Source of the DNA: a cyanobacterium PCC 7702
GTDB lineage: Bacteria; Cyanobacteriota; Cyanobacteriia; Cyanobacteriales; Nostocaceae
Assembly: GCA_000332255.1 (NCBI GenBank)
Contig: KB235926.1
Coordinates: forward strand, 4,059,018-4,123,017
Direction of reading: 5' to 3'
DNA: 64,000 nucleotides
Below the pieces are notes generated by a model. That model saw nothing but the letters and a program-made list of their open reading frames with translations. It made no database searches and was not told the origin of the DNA. Both the position numbers and the translations under genes were made by a program. Numbering within the stretch: the stretch's first letter is position 1; each line of letters opens with the position of its first letter. Below are positions 18,248-27,547 of the stretch, piece after piece.

Positions 18248-19846
18248 TTACAAAACAGAAGGTAATCCTACTTGCTTTAGTTCCACAAATTTACCATCAA
18301 AACCTATTGTTTTATTTTCGATAGTTCTTGCTCGAGCTAAATCTTTGCGAAGTTCAGCGCGCTCCATTTGCTCTTGAATTCCTCCGAGAATATAAACGAG
18401 TAACTTTGCTGCTAAATCTCGTCCAGCAACCTGTACCCGCTTTTTGTTTGGATCGTATAAAACTCCATACCAAATAGATTGTGGATATTCCATTCCGCTA
18501 AAACCACCTTGTTGGTCAAACTTGCGCAACTTTTTAAAGATGTTTTCTAAATGGAATCCTTTGCGGAAAACCAACAGACCTAAAGCTTGTGCTACAGCGA
18601 CCTGACCGACAGGACGGAAAAGGATATTTCCTTCCCCTCCGTTTTTTTCAAAATGGAACCGTCGTAGGGTTGGGGTATCCTCATTTTCTAACAGCTTATA
18701 ACTAGGAAGGCTGGCCAGATAATCAAATAGTTTGTGAAACTCTTGTATTCCCTCTTCAAGTTCTTCATCTTCCGGACGCGTGGGAATTAAACCTTTTTGC
18801 AAGGGTTTCCAGTGAGGAAATTTTTGTCCCAGGTAGCGTTCCGACATATCCTTAAGTGCTTGTAATGTTGTTAAAACGGTTGATTTAGCTGCAATGGTCG
18901 CACTGTTCCAATTAACGCGGGGTTTTCGATTTTCCCGTGGTTCAAAAAGCGGGTGGGTAGTAGCAATTTTTCTTGCCACAATGGAAAAACCATCATCCTC
19001 ATTTAGCTGTGCTAGCTGACCTTTAGTTAACGGTGTAGCCATGAGGTTAACATGAACAAAGATGGATCTTACCCGTCTGAGTGCTTGTTCGCGGGTTTCT
19101 CCTTTTTCCACCGCACAGATAAACTCGATACCAATTTTTTCTTGCAGCAAGCGTTGCAAGTAGTCAGGTTGAATGCGATATCGCTCTATCAAATCAGTCA
19201 CAGTTATAAAAGTATTGTCAGGGGTTTTATCCTTTTTGTAGCCTTGGAGTTTACCAGTTTGGAGCAACTGTATTAACCCTTGTACTCCCATTAATCGGTG
19301 CTGACCGTCGAGTGCGTAGATTGTCGCATTCTCCTGAGAGACATCGAGCAAACCAATTTGACCTTGTTTGTCTAAAGGTGTAAATTTGGCGCTGGATTTG
19401 GTGGCTGTGCATGCGACGCTCCACTCCCGAGCTTGAGGATCGTCTACCCAGGGTTGGCTAATTACCACCAATACTGCTGGAAATTTGTGATTTTTGCGAC
19501 TTGTTAAATACTGCATTAGTGGTAGTTGACGCGACCAATCCAGGGAACGCTGTTGAATTTCATCTATACTCTCGGCATCGAGATCGATATTACCTGTAAG
19601 AGGATTATATTTTTGTCTGAACAACGGTAAAGTGGATGCGAAGCGAACCCGAAGAGCAAACCATTCCAGGGTGACGGAACCTAGGTACGCTTCTTTTCCA
19701 CCCATTTCGGTTTTCTGTACCAAAATTTGGTCTTTTTGGTTTGTAAACTTTTCTAGCAGTAAACTCAGTAATTGTTTGTCTTGACTTTTTGGTTCTAGGT
19801 GTTCGGTGGTGATATCAGCAGCTTGGTCAATACAGCTTGAGTCCAT
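18248..19846 (-). CDS. dndB: DNA sulfur modification protein DndB
   Basis: DndB acts as a regulator of the dnd genes and affects modification level and sequence preference in other bacteria. The 532-residue protein has the DGQHR motif typical of the DndB/DGQHR-domain family in ATIYALDGQHRLMGVQGL, followed by VNLMATPLTKGQLAQLNED and a C-terminal helical domain. The first ATG, 19846, gives MDSSCIDQAAD; an in-frame TTG at 19867 is the longer choice. It is divergent from dndC over a 146-bp spacer with two palindromes, an arrangement suited to autoregulation. Confidence 0.93.
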   Translation of the reverse strand: MDSSCIDQAADITTEHLEPKSQDKQLLSLLLEKFTNQKDQILVQKTEMGGKEAYLGSVTLEWFALRVRFASTLPLFRQKYNPLTGNIDLDAESIDEIQQRSLDWSRQLPLMQYLTSRKNHKFPAVLVVISQPWVDDPQAREWSVACTATKSSAKFTPLDKQGQIGLLDVSQENATIYALDGQHRLMGVQGLIQLLQTGKLQGYKKDKTPDNTFITVTDLIERYRIQPDYLQRLLQEKIGIEFICAVEKGETREQALRRVRSIFVHVNLMATPLTKGQLAQLNEDDGFSIVARKIATTHPLFEPRENRKPRVNWNSATIAAKSTVLTTLQALKDMSERYLGQKFPHWKPLQKGLIPTRPEDEELEEGIQEFHKLFDYLASLPSYKLLENEDTPTLRRFHFEKNGGEGNILFRPVGQVAVAQALGLLVFRKGFHLENIFKKLRKFDQQGGFSGMEYPQSIWYGVLYDPNKKRVQVAGRDLAAKLLVYILGGIQEQMERAELRKDLARARTIENKTIGFDGKFVELKQVGLPSVL

Positions 19847-19914
19847 GTTAATTTTAAAAAACCTCAATTGACAGCATAGATTTATTGTCCATAAAAAATA
19901 AAACTACCAAATGT

Positions 19915-19937
19915 GTTTTTAAAAACCTTAAAGGTTT
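19915..19937. promoter_or_regulatory. overlapping palindromes between dndB and dndC
   Basis: GTTTTTAAAAAC (19915-19926) and AAACCTT-A-AAGGTTT (19923-19937) are both perfect and overlap by four bases. They sit 55-78 bp before the dndC start and 69-91 bp before the dndB start, in the only spacer that can hold both promoters. A TACAAT hexamer at 19937-19942 could be a dndC -10 box. Binding by DndB or another repressor is an inference. Confidence 0.45.
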
Positions 19938-19992
19938 ACAATGCTAGGGTTGTATTGAGAAATTCTCACGCTCGGACTGCAAGACTCAAAAA

Positions 19993-21579
19993 ATGACACC
20001 AACACCAAAACAAAACCAAGCTCGGACTGTAGCAAAGTTTGTAGAAGATATAGAAATTCTGACTCATGAAATACAACAATTATATTGTCTGGATGAGGTG
20101 CCTTGGGTTGTAGGGTACTCGGGGGGGAAAGATTCAACGGCGACGTTGCAGTTGGTTTGGAATGCGATCGCAGCTCTTCCACCATCAAAGCGGAAGAAAA
20201 CAATCCACGTGATTACAACAGATACTTTGGTAGAAAATCCTTATGTTTCGCTTTGGGTACGCCGTTCCCTACAAAGGATGAAAGCAAAAGCCAGCGAACA
20301 ACAACTAGGAATTGAGCCTCATTTGCTCCACCCTGATTTAAAAGAAACCTTTTGGGTTGGTTTAATTGGGAAAGGTTATCCAGCACCCAATGCAAAATTT
20401 CGTTGGTGTACCGAGCGTCTCAAAATTCATCCTTCTAATCGCTTTATCCGTGATATTACCAGAACAAGCGGCGAAGCTATAGTAGTTTTAGGTACTCGCA
20501 AAGCTGAAAGCAGGCAGCGCGCGAACAGAATGAAGCAATACGAAGCAAAGCGGATACGCGATCGCCTCAGTCCAAATATGAGTTTGCCAAATTCCTTGGT
20601 TTACACTCCCATCGAAGATTGGCGTACGGATGAAGTGTGGCTGTATTTGATGCAGTGGGAGAATCCCTGGGGACACAGCAATAAAGATTTGTTTGCAATG
20701 TACAAACAAGCCAGTGCTGATAATGAATGTCCCTTGGTTGTGGATACTTCTACACCTAGCTGCGGAAGTTCTCGTTTTGGTTGTTGGGTTTGCACTTTAG
20801 TCAGTCACGATAAATCTTTGGCTGCAATGATCCAAAACGATGAAGAAAAAGAATGGCTTCAACCTCTTGTAGAGTTTCGAAAAGAATTAGATGCACCAGA
20901 AACTCGCAAAAAACGAGATTTTAGACGCAGAAATGGTGAAGTGCAGCTGTACGAACGCAATCTAGACGATGAAATTTCTGTAGAACCTATACCCGGACCT
21001 TTTACTAAAGAAGCCAGAGAAGAATGGTTAAAAAAATTGTTAATTCTACAGCAACAACTACGACTTCTAGCTCCAGACCACATGCGCGATATTACCTTAA
21101 TTACTGCTGAAGAATTAAGCGAAATTCGCCGCATTTGGTTAGAGGAAAGACACGAATTTGATGACAGCTTACCCCGCATATATAAAGAAGTGACCGGTGA
21201 AGAATTTCAAGATCCGCGCCCTGGCGCCAATCACAGTCTTTTGGGTAGCGATGAATGGGCGGTGTTAGAAGAAATCTGTGCAGGTGATGCTATGCACTTA
21301 GAATTGATGGCAAAATTGTTGGACACAGAACGTCAGTTTCGGAAAATGGCGCGGCGCGTGGGAATATACGACGCCCTCGAAAAATGTTTTGAAACCAGTT
21401 CTCGTTCCCAAGAAGAAGCAGTAAAAAATGCTTATTTAAAAAGAGATTTGAAAACCGCAGTTTCCCTGGGTGATGTGGCAAAAATCAAACAACTAACTCT
21501 AGGAGATTTTGCAGTGACAAATCAAGAGGTTTCTACTCCAAAAACTTGGGCAAGCGTTAAATTCAAAGGCAAAACATAG
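19993..21579 (+). CDS. dndC: DNA phosphorothioation sulfurtransferase DndC
   Basis: DndC is an ATP-pyrophosphatase/PAPS-reductase-like enzyme that activates DNA phosphate for sulfur insertion and carries a [4Fe-4S] cluster. The PP-loop is VVGYSGGKDSTATLQ near residue 40; the PAPS-reductase-like segment FRWCTERLKIHP follows. The cysteine cluster is CGSSRFGCWVCTLVSHDKS near residue 255-275. At 528 residues it is normal for the family. The ATG at 19993 follows the palindromic dndB-dndC spacer, and dndD starts 75 bp downstream. Confidence 0.96.
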   Translation: MTPTPKQNQARTVAKFVEDIEILTHEIQQLYCLDEVPWVVGYSGGKDSTATLQLVWNAIAALPPSKRKKTIHVITTDTLVENPYVSLWVRRSLQRMKAKASEQQLGIEPHLLHPDLKETFWVGLIGKGYPAPNAKFRWCTERLKIHPSNRFIRDITRTSGEAIVVLGTRKAESRQRANRMKQYEAKRIRDRLSPNMSLPNSLVYTPIEDWRTDEVWLYLMQWENPWGHSNKDLFAMYKQASADNECPLVVDTSTPSCGSSRFGCWVCTLVSHDKSLAAMIQNDEEKEWLQPLVEFRKELDAPETRKKRDFRRRNGEVQLYERNLDDEISVEPIPGPFTKEAREEWLKKLLILQQQLRLLAPDHMRDITLITAEELSEIRRIWLEERHEFDDSLPRIYKEVTGEEFQDPRPGANHSLLGSDEWAVLEEICAGDAMHLELMAKLLDTERQFRKMARRVGIYDALEKCFETSSRSQEEAVKNAYLKRDLKTAVSLGDVAKIKQLTLGDFAVTNQEVSTPKTWASVKFKGKT

Positions 21580-21654
21580 TACTTAGCAAGTATTAGAAAG
21601 CCAAGATTCTTCAGATAAAAATTTCTTTCTTTTTGCCATCTGTTTTCTGCAGAC

Positions 21655-23652
21655 ATGATTTTTCTGGAACTCGTTCTTCAAAACTTTGGTCCCTACAAAG
21701 GACGTCACGTTATCAATCTTGATATCTCACCTCGAGGTGAACACGGTCATCAAAGACCCATACTTCTTCTCGGAGGAAAAAATGGTGGAGGAAAAACCAC
21801 ACTCATGGATGCGCTGCGCCTGGCTCTTTACGGTCACCGCGCCCAATGTTCTAATCGTGGAAATTTGAGTTATGGTGATTTTCTAACTCAGTGTGTTAAC
21901 AGCCATGCTTCCCCTCATGAAAAAACTCGCATTGAATTAGTATTTGAACATATTGAAAACGATATACCAGTTAAATATAGAATTGTGCGGACATGGGAAA
22001 GAAATCCCAAAGATGGTAAAGACCAATTAGGTATTTTGGGCGATGACGATACATGGCCGGTTGATGCTTTAGCTAATATTTGGGACGAATATATTGAAAA
22101 TTTATTACCCCTGGGAATTTCGAATTTATTTTTATTCGATGGCGAACAAGTCAAAGAATTGGCAGAACAAGAAATTCCCCCACCAATTGTCGTGGATGCA
22201 ATTCGCAATCTTTTGGGTTTAGAATTAGCAGAGCGTTTAGCTATTGATTTAGATATTTTAATCAACAGAAAACGAAAAGAATTAGCCGAGGAAAAAGAGT
22301 TATATAATCTTGAAGAAATTGAGCAAAAATTGCAAAAATTACAACAAGAATATGAGAAAGAGAGTAAAAATTTGGTATCCAGACAAGCAGAATTAAAATT
22401 AGCAAAAGAGCAAGAGCAAGAAGCAACAGATAAATTTATTTCTGAGGGCGGTAAAATTGCAGCAGAACGCAGTTATTTAGAAAAACAAGTAAGACAAAAA
22501 AGTTCAGAGATAGAACAAATTTGTAGCAATTTACGCGAATTAGCTGGTGGTGTTTTACCATTAGCATTGATTCAACCAATACTTATTCAAGCTCAAAATC
22601 AAGGGGAAAAAGAGCTGCAGGTGCGTCAAGCCCAAATAGCAAAAGATATTTTAAAACAAAGAGATAAACGTTTGCTGAATTTTGTGAATAATTTGGGTTT
22701 GAGTAAAGAAAAAATTGAAAAAATTCAAGCTTTTTTGATTGAAGATGAGGGATATCCAAAAAATTTACAACTACAGTGTGAAGAAGCTTGGTTATTAGCA
22801 GATGAAAAAGCTCTGAGTCAATTAGGTAATGTTATTTATTATTTACAAAATGCTCAAGCAACTGCCAAACAGCAATTAGCAATTGTTAAAGTCAAAGAAG
22901 AAGAAATAAGCGGCTTAGAAAAACAAATGCTTCAAGCTGCTTCTCCAGAAGAATACAAGGAATTGCGTCAAGCTGTGCAAATAGCACAAAAGAAAGTAGC
23001 AGAAGCTTTAGCTAATTGTGAAACAGTGCGCCGTCGTTTAGCTGAATTAGAAGTGGCAATGGAAAATCTTAAAAAAAAATTAAAAGACTATACAGAAAGT
23101 ACTATTAAACGAAAAAATAAAGAGCATATTATTACCGCTTCTGCGAAAGTCCAAGAAACCCTGAAACTTTTTCGAGAACGATTGACTTTAAGAAAACTAA
23201 ACAAGTTAGAAACAGAAGTAACCAAATGTTTTCGTTATTTGCTGCATAAATCAGATTTGGTACACAGCATTACGATTGATACTAAGACTTTTGGCTTATT
23301 TTTGTATGACCAGCAATCCAAAGTAGTACCCAAGCACAGGTTGTCAGCGGGAGAAAAACAAATGTTGGCGATCGCATTTTTGTGGAGCTTGGCTAGGGTT
23401 TCAAATCGACATCTTCCTGTGGTTATCGACACACCTCTAGGAAGACTGGATTCATCCCACCGTAATAATTTAGTAGAACGCTATTTCCCTTTTGCATCCC
23501 ACCAGGTAATATTGCTTTCTACAGATACAGAAATTGGACCAAAAGAAGTATCTGCATTGCGACAAATAGATGCGATCGCCCGCGAATACCTGCTGCAGTA
23601 TGATTCTTCTACACGACAAACTACCGTCATAGAGAATAAATATTTTTGGTAA
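21655..23652 (+). CDS. dndD: DNA phosphorothioation ATPase DndD
   Basis: DndD is a RecF/Rad50/SMC-like ATPase that may alter DNA structure or provide energy for sulfur transfer. The 665-residue protein has Walker A (GGKNGGGKTTLMDAL) near residue 40, long alpha-helical coiled-coil arms rich in Glu/Lys/Gln (about 205-500), the ABC signature LSAGEKQMLAIAF and Walker B PVVIDTPLGRLD near the end. No CxxC zinc hook is seen in the arm. The coiled-coil part is clearly AT-richer than neighbouring genes. dndE starts three bases after its stop, so they are translationally coupled. Confidence 0.96.
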   Translation: MIFLELVLQNFGPYKGRHVINLDISPRGEHGHQRPILLLGGKNGGGKTTLMDALRLALYGHRAQCSNRGNLSYGDFLTQCVNSHASPHEKTRIELVFEHIENDIPVKYRIVRTWERNPKDGKDQLGILGDDDTWPVDALANIWDEYIENLLPLGISNLFLFDGEQVKELAEQEIPPPIVVDAIRNLLGLELAERLAIDLDILINRKRKELAEEKELYNLEEIEQKLQKLQQEYEKESKNLVSRQAELKLAKEQEQEATDKFISEGGKIAAERSYLEKQVRQKSSEIEQICSNLRELAGGVLPLALIQPILIQAQNQGEKELQVRQAQIAKDILKQRDKRLLNFVNNLGLSKEKIEKIQAFLIEDEGYPKNLQLQCEEAWLLADEKALSQLGNVIYYLQNAQATAKQQLAIVKVKEEEISGLEKQMLQAASPEEYKELRQAVQIAQKKVAEALANCETVRRRLAELEVAMENLKKKLKDYTESTIKRKNKEHIITASAKVQETLKLFRERLTLRKLNKLETEVTKCFRYLLHKSDLVHSITIDTKTFGLFLYDQQSKVVPKHRLSAGEKQMLAIAFLWSLARVSNRHLPVVIDTPLGRLDSSHRNNLVERYFPFASHQVILLSTDTEIGPKEVSALRQIDAIAREYLLQYDSSTRQTTVIENKYFW

Positions 23653-23655
23653 CCA

Positions 23656-24042
23656 ATGGAACCACCTTTAGAAAGAATAAAGTTATCCCAAACTGCCAAA
23701 GAGCAGCTAATTAAACTGAAACGCCAAACCAAAATTGACCAATGGAATATTTTGTGTCGTTGGGGATTTTGCCGATCGCTTGCTGAGCCGACTCCTCCAT
23801 CTTTGGTACCCATACCCCAAGATAGCAACCTAGAGATGAATTGGGCTGTTTTTGGAGGAGAAATGGCTGATTTGCTTGTTTTGGCTTTGAAGCAACGCTG
23901 CTACAATGATGGTTTTGGTACCGATAAGCAAACTCTAGCAACACAGTTCAAACTACATCTGCACCGCGGTATTGCTTATTTAGCCTGCGATCCGAATATC
24001 AAGAAAATTGAGGATTTGATTGCATTGGCAACGAGGAATTGA
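23656..24042 (+). CDS. dndE: DNA sulfur modification protein DndE
   Basis: DndE is a small protein that binds nicked DNA in other bacteria and is required for phosphorothioation. The 128-residue product has the family pattern KIDQWNILCRWGFCRSLAEP at the start, NWAVFGGEMADLL in the middle and HLHRGIAYL before the end. It lies three bases after dndD on the same strand. The methyltransferase gene follows after 100 bp. Confidence 0.92.
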   Translation: MEPPLERIKLSQTAKEQLIKLKRQTKIDQWNILCRWGFCRSLAEPTPPSLVPIPQDSNLEMNWAVFGGEMADLLVLALKQRCYNDGFGTDKQTLATQFKLHLHRGIAYLACDPNIKKIEDLIALATRN

Positions 24043-24142
24043 AATTATTATGGTTGATGGCAGGTGATTTCCATGTCTTGAAGGCCACAGCTAGTGCTAG
24101 CAAAAGTCTTCTAATGTTGAAAGCGCGGATATCAATGCTCTT

Positions 24143-25621
24143 ATGTCTGGGAACTACATAGAAATAGAGCGTCATAAAGCAGCAATTTTTCGTACTGACT
24201 TATCTCGCCCGGTGCGATTAGCGATAGAGTGGTCAATTTTAAATAAAGATACCACCTTTTTTGACTATGGCTGCGGTTACGGAGGAGATGTTGAGCGAGT
24301 AGCATCTTTGGGGTACACTAGTGCTGGCTGGGATCCTTATTACTTTCCCGATCGCGATCGCGTTCCTGCTGATGTTGTGAACTTGGGCTACGTTCTCAAC
24401 GTGATTGAAGATCCCCAAGAACGTTCTCAGGCTCTTGTACAGGCGTGGGAACTAACACGTAAAGTTTTAATTGTTGCAGCGCAAGTACTGGTTAAAGTTC
24501 CCAATCGCAATTTCCTTCCCTACGGAGATGGTGTTGTTACCAGTCACAATACTTTTCAGAAATATTACCACCAAGAAGAACTCAAAAAATACATTGATGA
24601 AACGCTTCAGGTAGACGCTATACCTGCAGCCTTAGGTGTTTACTTTGTTTTTCGAGACGAAGCGCAAAAAGAAGTCTACAAAGCTGCCCGCTTTTTCTCG
24701 AAAACTTCTACCCCAAGAGTTCGCGTTCCTGCCAAACGGTTTGCCGACTACCAAGATTTACTGCAACCATTGATGGCTTTTTATACACAACGCGGGCGAC
24801 TACCAGTCAAAGGTGAATTGCCCAGCGAACAAGAACTACTCAAGGAATTTGGTAGTTTCCGGCGAGCTTTTACCGTAGTTTTGCAAGCGACAGATGAAGC
24901 AGAATGGGATGCGATCGCCTACCGTCGTTCTCTTGATATTCAAGTATACCTAGCCTTGACTCATTTTGAAGGTCGTCCTTGCTGGCATCAACTAGCACTA
25001 GAAATGCGCCATGATATCAAAGCTTTTTTTGGCAGCTACGAAGAAGCTTGTCAAGTTGCTGATGCCAAATTATTCAGCTTGGGAAAACCAGGGGTAGTCA
25101 AGGCTGCTTGTGAAAAAAGTAAAATTGGAAAGCATACTCGCCAAGCTTTATACGTTCATGTTTCTGCTTTGTGTGAATTGGATGCCCTGTTGCGAATTTA
25201 TGAAGGTTGTGCTAGCCGGACCATCGGGCGTGTTAACGATGCTACGCTGATCAAGTTTTACACCGACCAACCGCAAATATCCTACCTATTTTATCCGGAA
25301 TTTGATACTGACCCTCATCCAGCATTAAAAGCAAGTATCACCATCGATTTAAAAACTTTACAGGTTGTACACCGGGATTACACTGGCCGAACCAATCCAC
25401 CCATACTTCACCGCAAAGAAACATTTGTCACCTCTAATTATTATCTGTATGATAAATTTTCTCAACTAACCCGACAAGAGCAAGAATTAGGCTTGTTGAA
25501 GCAAAAAAGTGAAATTGGTACTCGCCAAGGTTGGGCAAAATGCCTTGCAGAATACAACGTAGAAATCAGAGGACATCAAGTTTATCCAAAATCAGCAGCC
25601 CAGGAAAAACCGAACTTGTAA
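24143..25621 (+). CDS. DNA phosphorothioation-associated putative methyltransferase
   Basis: The 492-residue protein has a class I methyltransferase N-terminus with SAM motif FFDYGCGYGGDVERV and GWDPYYFPDRDRV, and a long C-terminal region (HLALTHFEGRP-like helices, QISYLFYPEFDTDPHPAL) that matches the family of putative methyltransferases that travel with dnd loci (TIGR04096-type, by recall). The target is not known; DNA or a DNA-modification intermediate is plausible. It ends the cluster: the next gene, 199 bp on, is an unrelated transporter. Confidence 0.85.
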   Translation: MSGNYIEIERHKAAIFRTDLSRPVRLAIEWSILNKDTTFFDYGCGYGGDVERVASLGYTSAGWDPYYFPDRDRVPADVVNLGYVLNVIEDPQERSQALVQAWELTRKVLIVAAQVLVKVPNRNFLPYGDGVVTSHNTFQKYYHQEELKKYIDETLQVDAIPAALGVYFVFRDEAQKEVYKAARFFSKTSTPRVRVPAKRFADYQDLLQPLMAFYTQRGRLPVKGELPSEQELLKEFGSFRRAFTVVLQATDEAEWDAIAYRRSLDIQVYLALTHFEGRPCWHQLALEMRHDIKAFFGSYEEACQVADAKLFSLGKPGVVKAACEKSKIGKHTRQALYVHVSALCELDALLRIYEGCASRTIGRVNDATLIKFYTDQPQISYLFYPEFDTDPHPALKASITIDLKTLQVVHRDYTGRTNPPILHRKETFVTSNYYLYDKFSQLTRQEQELGLLKQKSEIGTRQGWAKCLAEYNVEIRGHQVYPKSAAQEKPNL

Positions 25622-25820
25622 CAAAAAGTAAAATCTCTAGCTTTAACAGCCAAAGGTGATTACAAATTAATTAAAAACAATTTTCTGCTTTCAAATTAGG
25701 CAAATTGGCGCTAGATTATACATTTGCTATGGTAATTTATTTGCATCTTTGAAAATATTGAAAAAAATTTCTTGTCATACTTGATACACAGTAACGAAAA
25801 ATCCAAGGAATTTAAAAATT

Positions 25821-27119
25821 GTGGAAACAGTGCAATCATTGCTAAAAGTATTTGAGAGCCGCAAGATGGCGGCTTTGTTATTACTAGGTTTTGGATCGGG
25901 TTTACCTTTATTGTTAATTGGTAATACTCTTAAAGCTTGGATGACCGTAGAAAAAGTTGATTTAGCGGCTATTGGCTGGTTTAGCTTGACTAGTTTGCCT
26001 TATTCTTTAAAATTTCTATGGTCACCCTTGTTAGATAGGTTTACTCCGCCTTTTTTGGGACGGCGACGGGGTTGGTTGCTACTGACACAGCTGGGGTTAA
26101 TGATAGCGATCGCTTTTATGGCTTTTGAGCAACCCAAGCAAGCCTTGCAGCTTTTAGCTATCAACGCTATAGCTATTGCTTTTTTGAGTGCAACTCAAGA
26201 TATTGCTGCTGATGCTTACCGTACCGACGTTTTGACAGAATTAGAAATGGGAGCTGGCGCAGCGGTTTTTATTCTTGGTTATCGCATTGCGTTGTTAGTG
26301 GCAGGTGCCTTAGCACTGATTTTATCAGATATAATGCCTTGGTCTTCAGTTTATTTACTGATGTCAGCTACCATGGCGATCGGTATTGTTGGCTGCTTGC
26401 TTGGTCCGGAACCAAAGGAAATTATTCCTCCCGCCTCCTTAGCTGAAGCTGTAATTTTGCCTTTTAGAGAATTTTTTCAACGCCGCGGTCTTGTCTCGGG
26501 TTTGTTAGTTTTGTTATTTATCACTCTTTACAAGCTAGGCGATGCTTTGCTGAGTAACATGGCTACACCCTTTTTGCTCACAATCGGTTTTACCAAAACC
26601 GCCATAGGAGCAATACAGGTAGGAATGGGGTTAATTGCTACTATTGTCGGAGCTTTAGCAGGCGGTGCCATCTTGAGTAAAATTGGTATCAACCGGTCGC
26701 TTTGGGTATTTGGGGCCTTGCAAGCCTTGAGTAATATTTCTTATTTTATACTATCCCAACCCCAATTTGCAAAAAATTATCAAGTAATGGTACTGACCAT
26801 TAACATTGAAAACTTCTGTGGTGGTTTAGGAACGGCTGCTTTTGTGGCATTCTTAATGAGTTTGTGCAATCAACGGTTTTCTGCAACTCAATATGCATTG
26901 CTTTCGAGCTTGATGGCTGTCAGTCGTGATATTTTAGCTGCTCCCGCCGGGAAAATTGCGCAAAGCACGGGCTGGCCCTTGTTTTTCCTAATCACGATCG
27001 TCGCTGCTGTGCCGGGCTTGCTTCTTTTACCCGTATTTGCTCCTTGGAATCCCAAACCAGTGGCAATTAACAGACCAGGACTTGAACAAGAGGAAGATGA
27101 TGTATGGGGCAGAAATTAA
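25821..27119 (+). CDS. AmpG-like MFS transporter
   Basis: A 12-helix major facilitator of 432 residues with the AmpG-type opening ALLLLGFGSGLPLLLIGNTL, the loop LKFLWSPLLDRFTPPFLGRRRG and the second-half repeat LYKLGDALLSNMATPFLL. AmpG relatives import muropeptides or related cell-wall fragments across the cytoplasmic membrane. GTG at 25821 follows AAGGA. Its 3' end overlaps the next gene by 16 bp. Confidence 0.88.
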   Translation: METVQSLLKVFESRKMAALLLLGFGSGLPLLLIGNTLKAWMTVEKVDLAAIGWFSLTSLPYSLKFLWSPLLDRFTPPFLGRRRGWLLLTQLGLMIAIAFMAFEQPKQALQLLAINAIAIAFLSATQDIAADAYRTDVLTELEMGAGAAVFILGYRIALLVAGALALILSDIMPWSSVYLLMSATMAIGIVGCLLGPEPKEIIPPASLAEAVILPFREFFQRRGLVSGLLVLLFITLYKLGDALLSNMATPFLLTIGFTKTAIGAIQVGMGLIATIVGALAGGAILSKIGINRSLWVFGALQALSNISYFILSQPQFAKNYQVMVLTINIENFCGGLGTAAFVAFLMSLCNQRFSATQYALLSSLMAVSRDILAAPAGKIAQSTGWPLFFLITIVAAVPGLLLLPVFAPWNPKPVAINRPGLEQEEDDVWGRN

Positions 27120-27517
27120 TTATTGTTGTAGCAACAGCAATTCTATTATGCACGGGAATTTTGCTTGGCTATGTTCTTTCCCAATTGGTTTTGGGATTTT
27201 TAGCACTTAACCTTCTGACTTTGTTGGGGACTTTCAGTTTAATTTTAATTTTTGGTACCTTATATTACGTTTTATTTTGGGAATTACGCAGACAACAATC
27301 TCGTTTATCGCCCCAGAGAACTAAACTGGCTGTCAACAGGCGCATAGCCGATAACCGTCTCAAAAACAAACTGATAGCAATATTAAACGGTGATGTTGCT
27401 ATGGCAGAACGCCTGGTAGAACAGGTCAAGCAAGACTATCCCGATATGCCAGAAAGTTGGTATTGGGAAAGAGTGATTGCTGATGTAGAGCGCGAACAGC
27501 AAAGCGATCGCAACTGA
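27104..27517 (+). CDS. conserved hypothetical membrane protein
   Basis: The 137-residue product has two membrane helices (about residues 5-27 and 36-59), then a basic linker and a helical soluble tail containing LIAILNGDVAMAERLVEQVK and PDMPESWYWERVIADVER. Similar small proteins occur in filamentous cyanobacteria. It overlaps the AmpG-like gene by 16 bp, so it is probably translated with it. Function unknown. Confidence 0.7.
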   Translation: MGQKLIIVVATAILLCTGILLGYVLSQLVLGFLALNLLTLLGTFSLILIFGTLYYVLFWELRRQQSRLSPQRTKLAVNRRIADNRLKNKLIAILNGDVAMAERLVEQVKQDYPDMPESWYWERVIADVEREQQSDRN

Positions 27518-27547
27518 AACATTAAAAATAGATGTAGCTTCTGCAAT

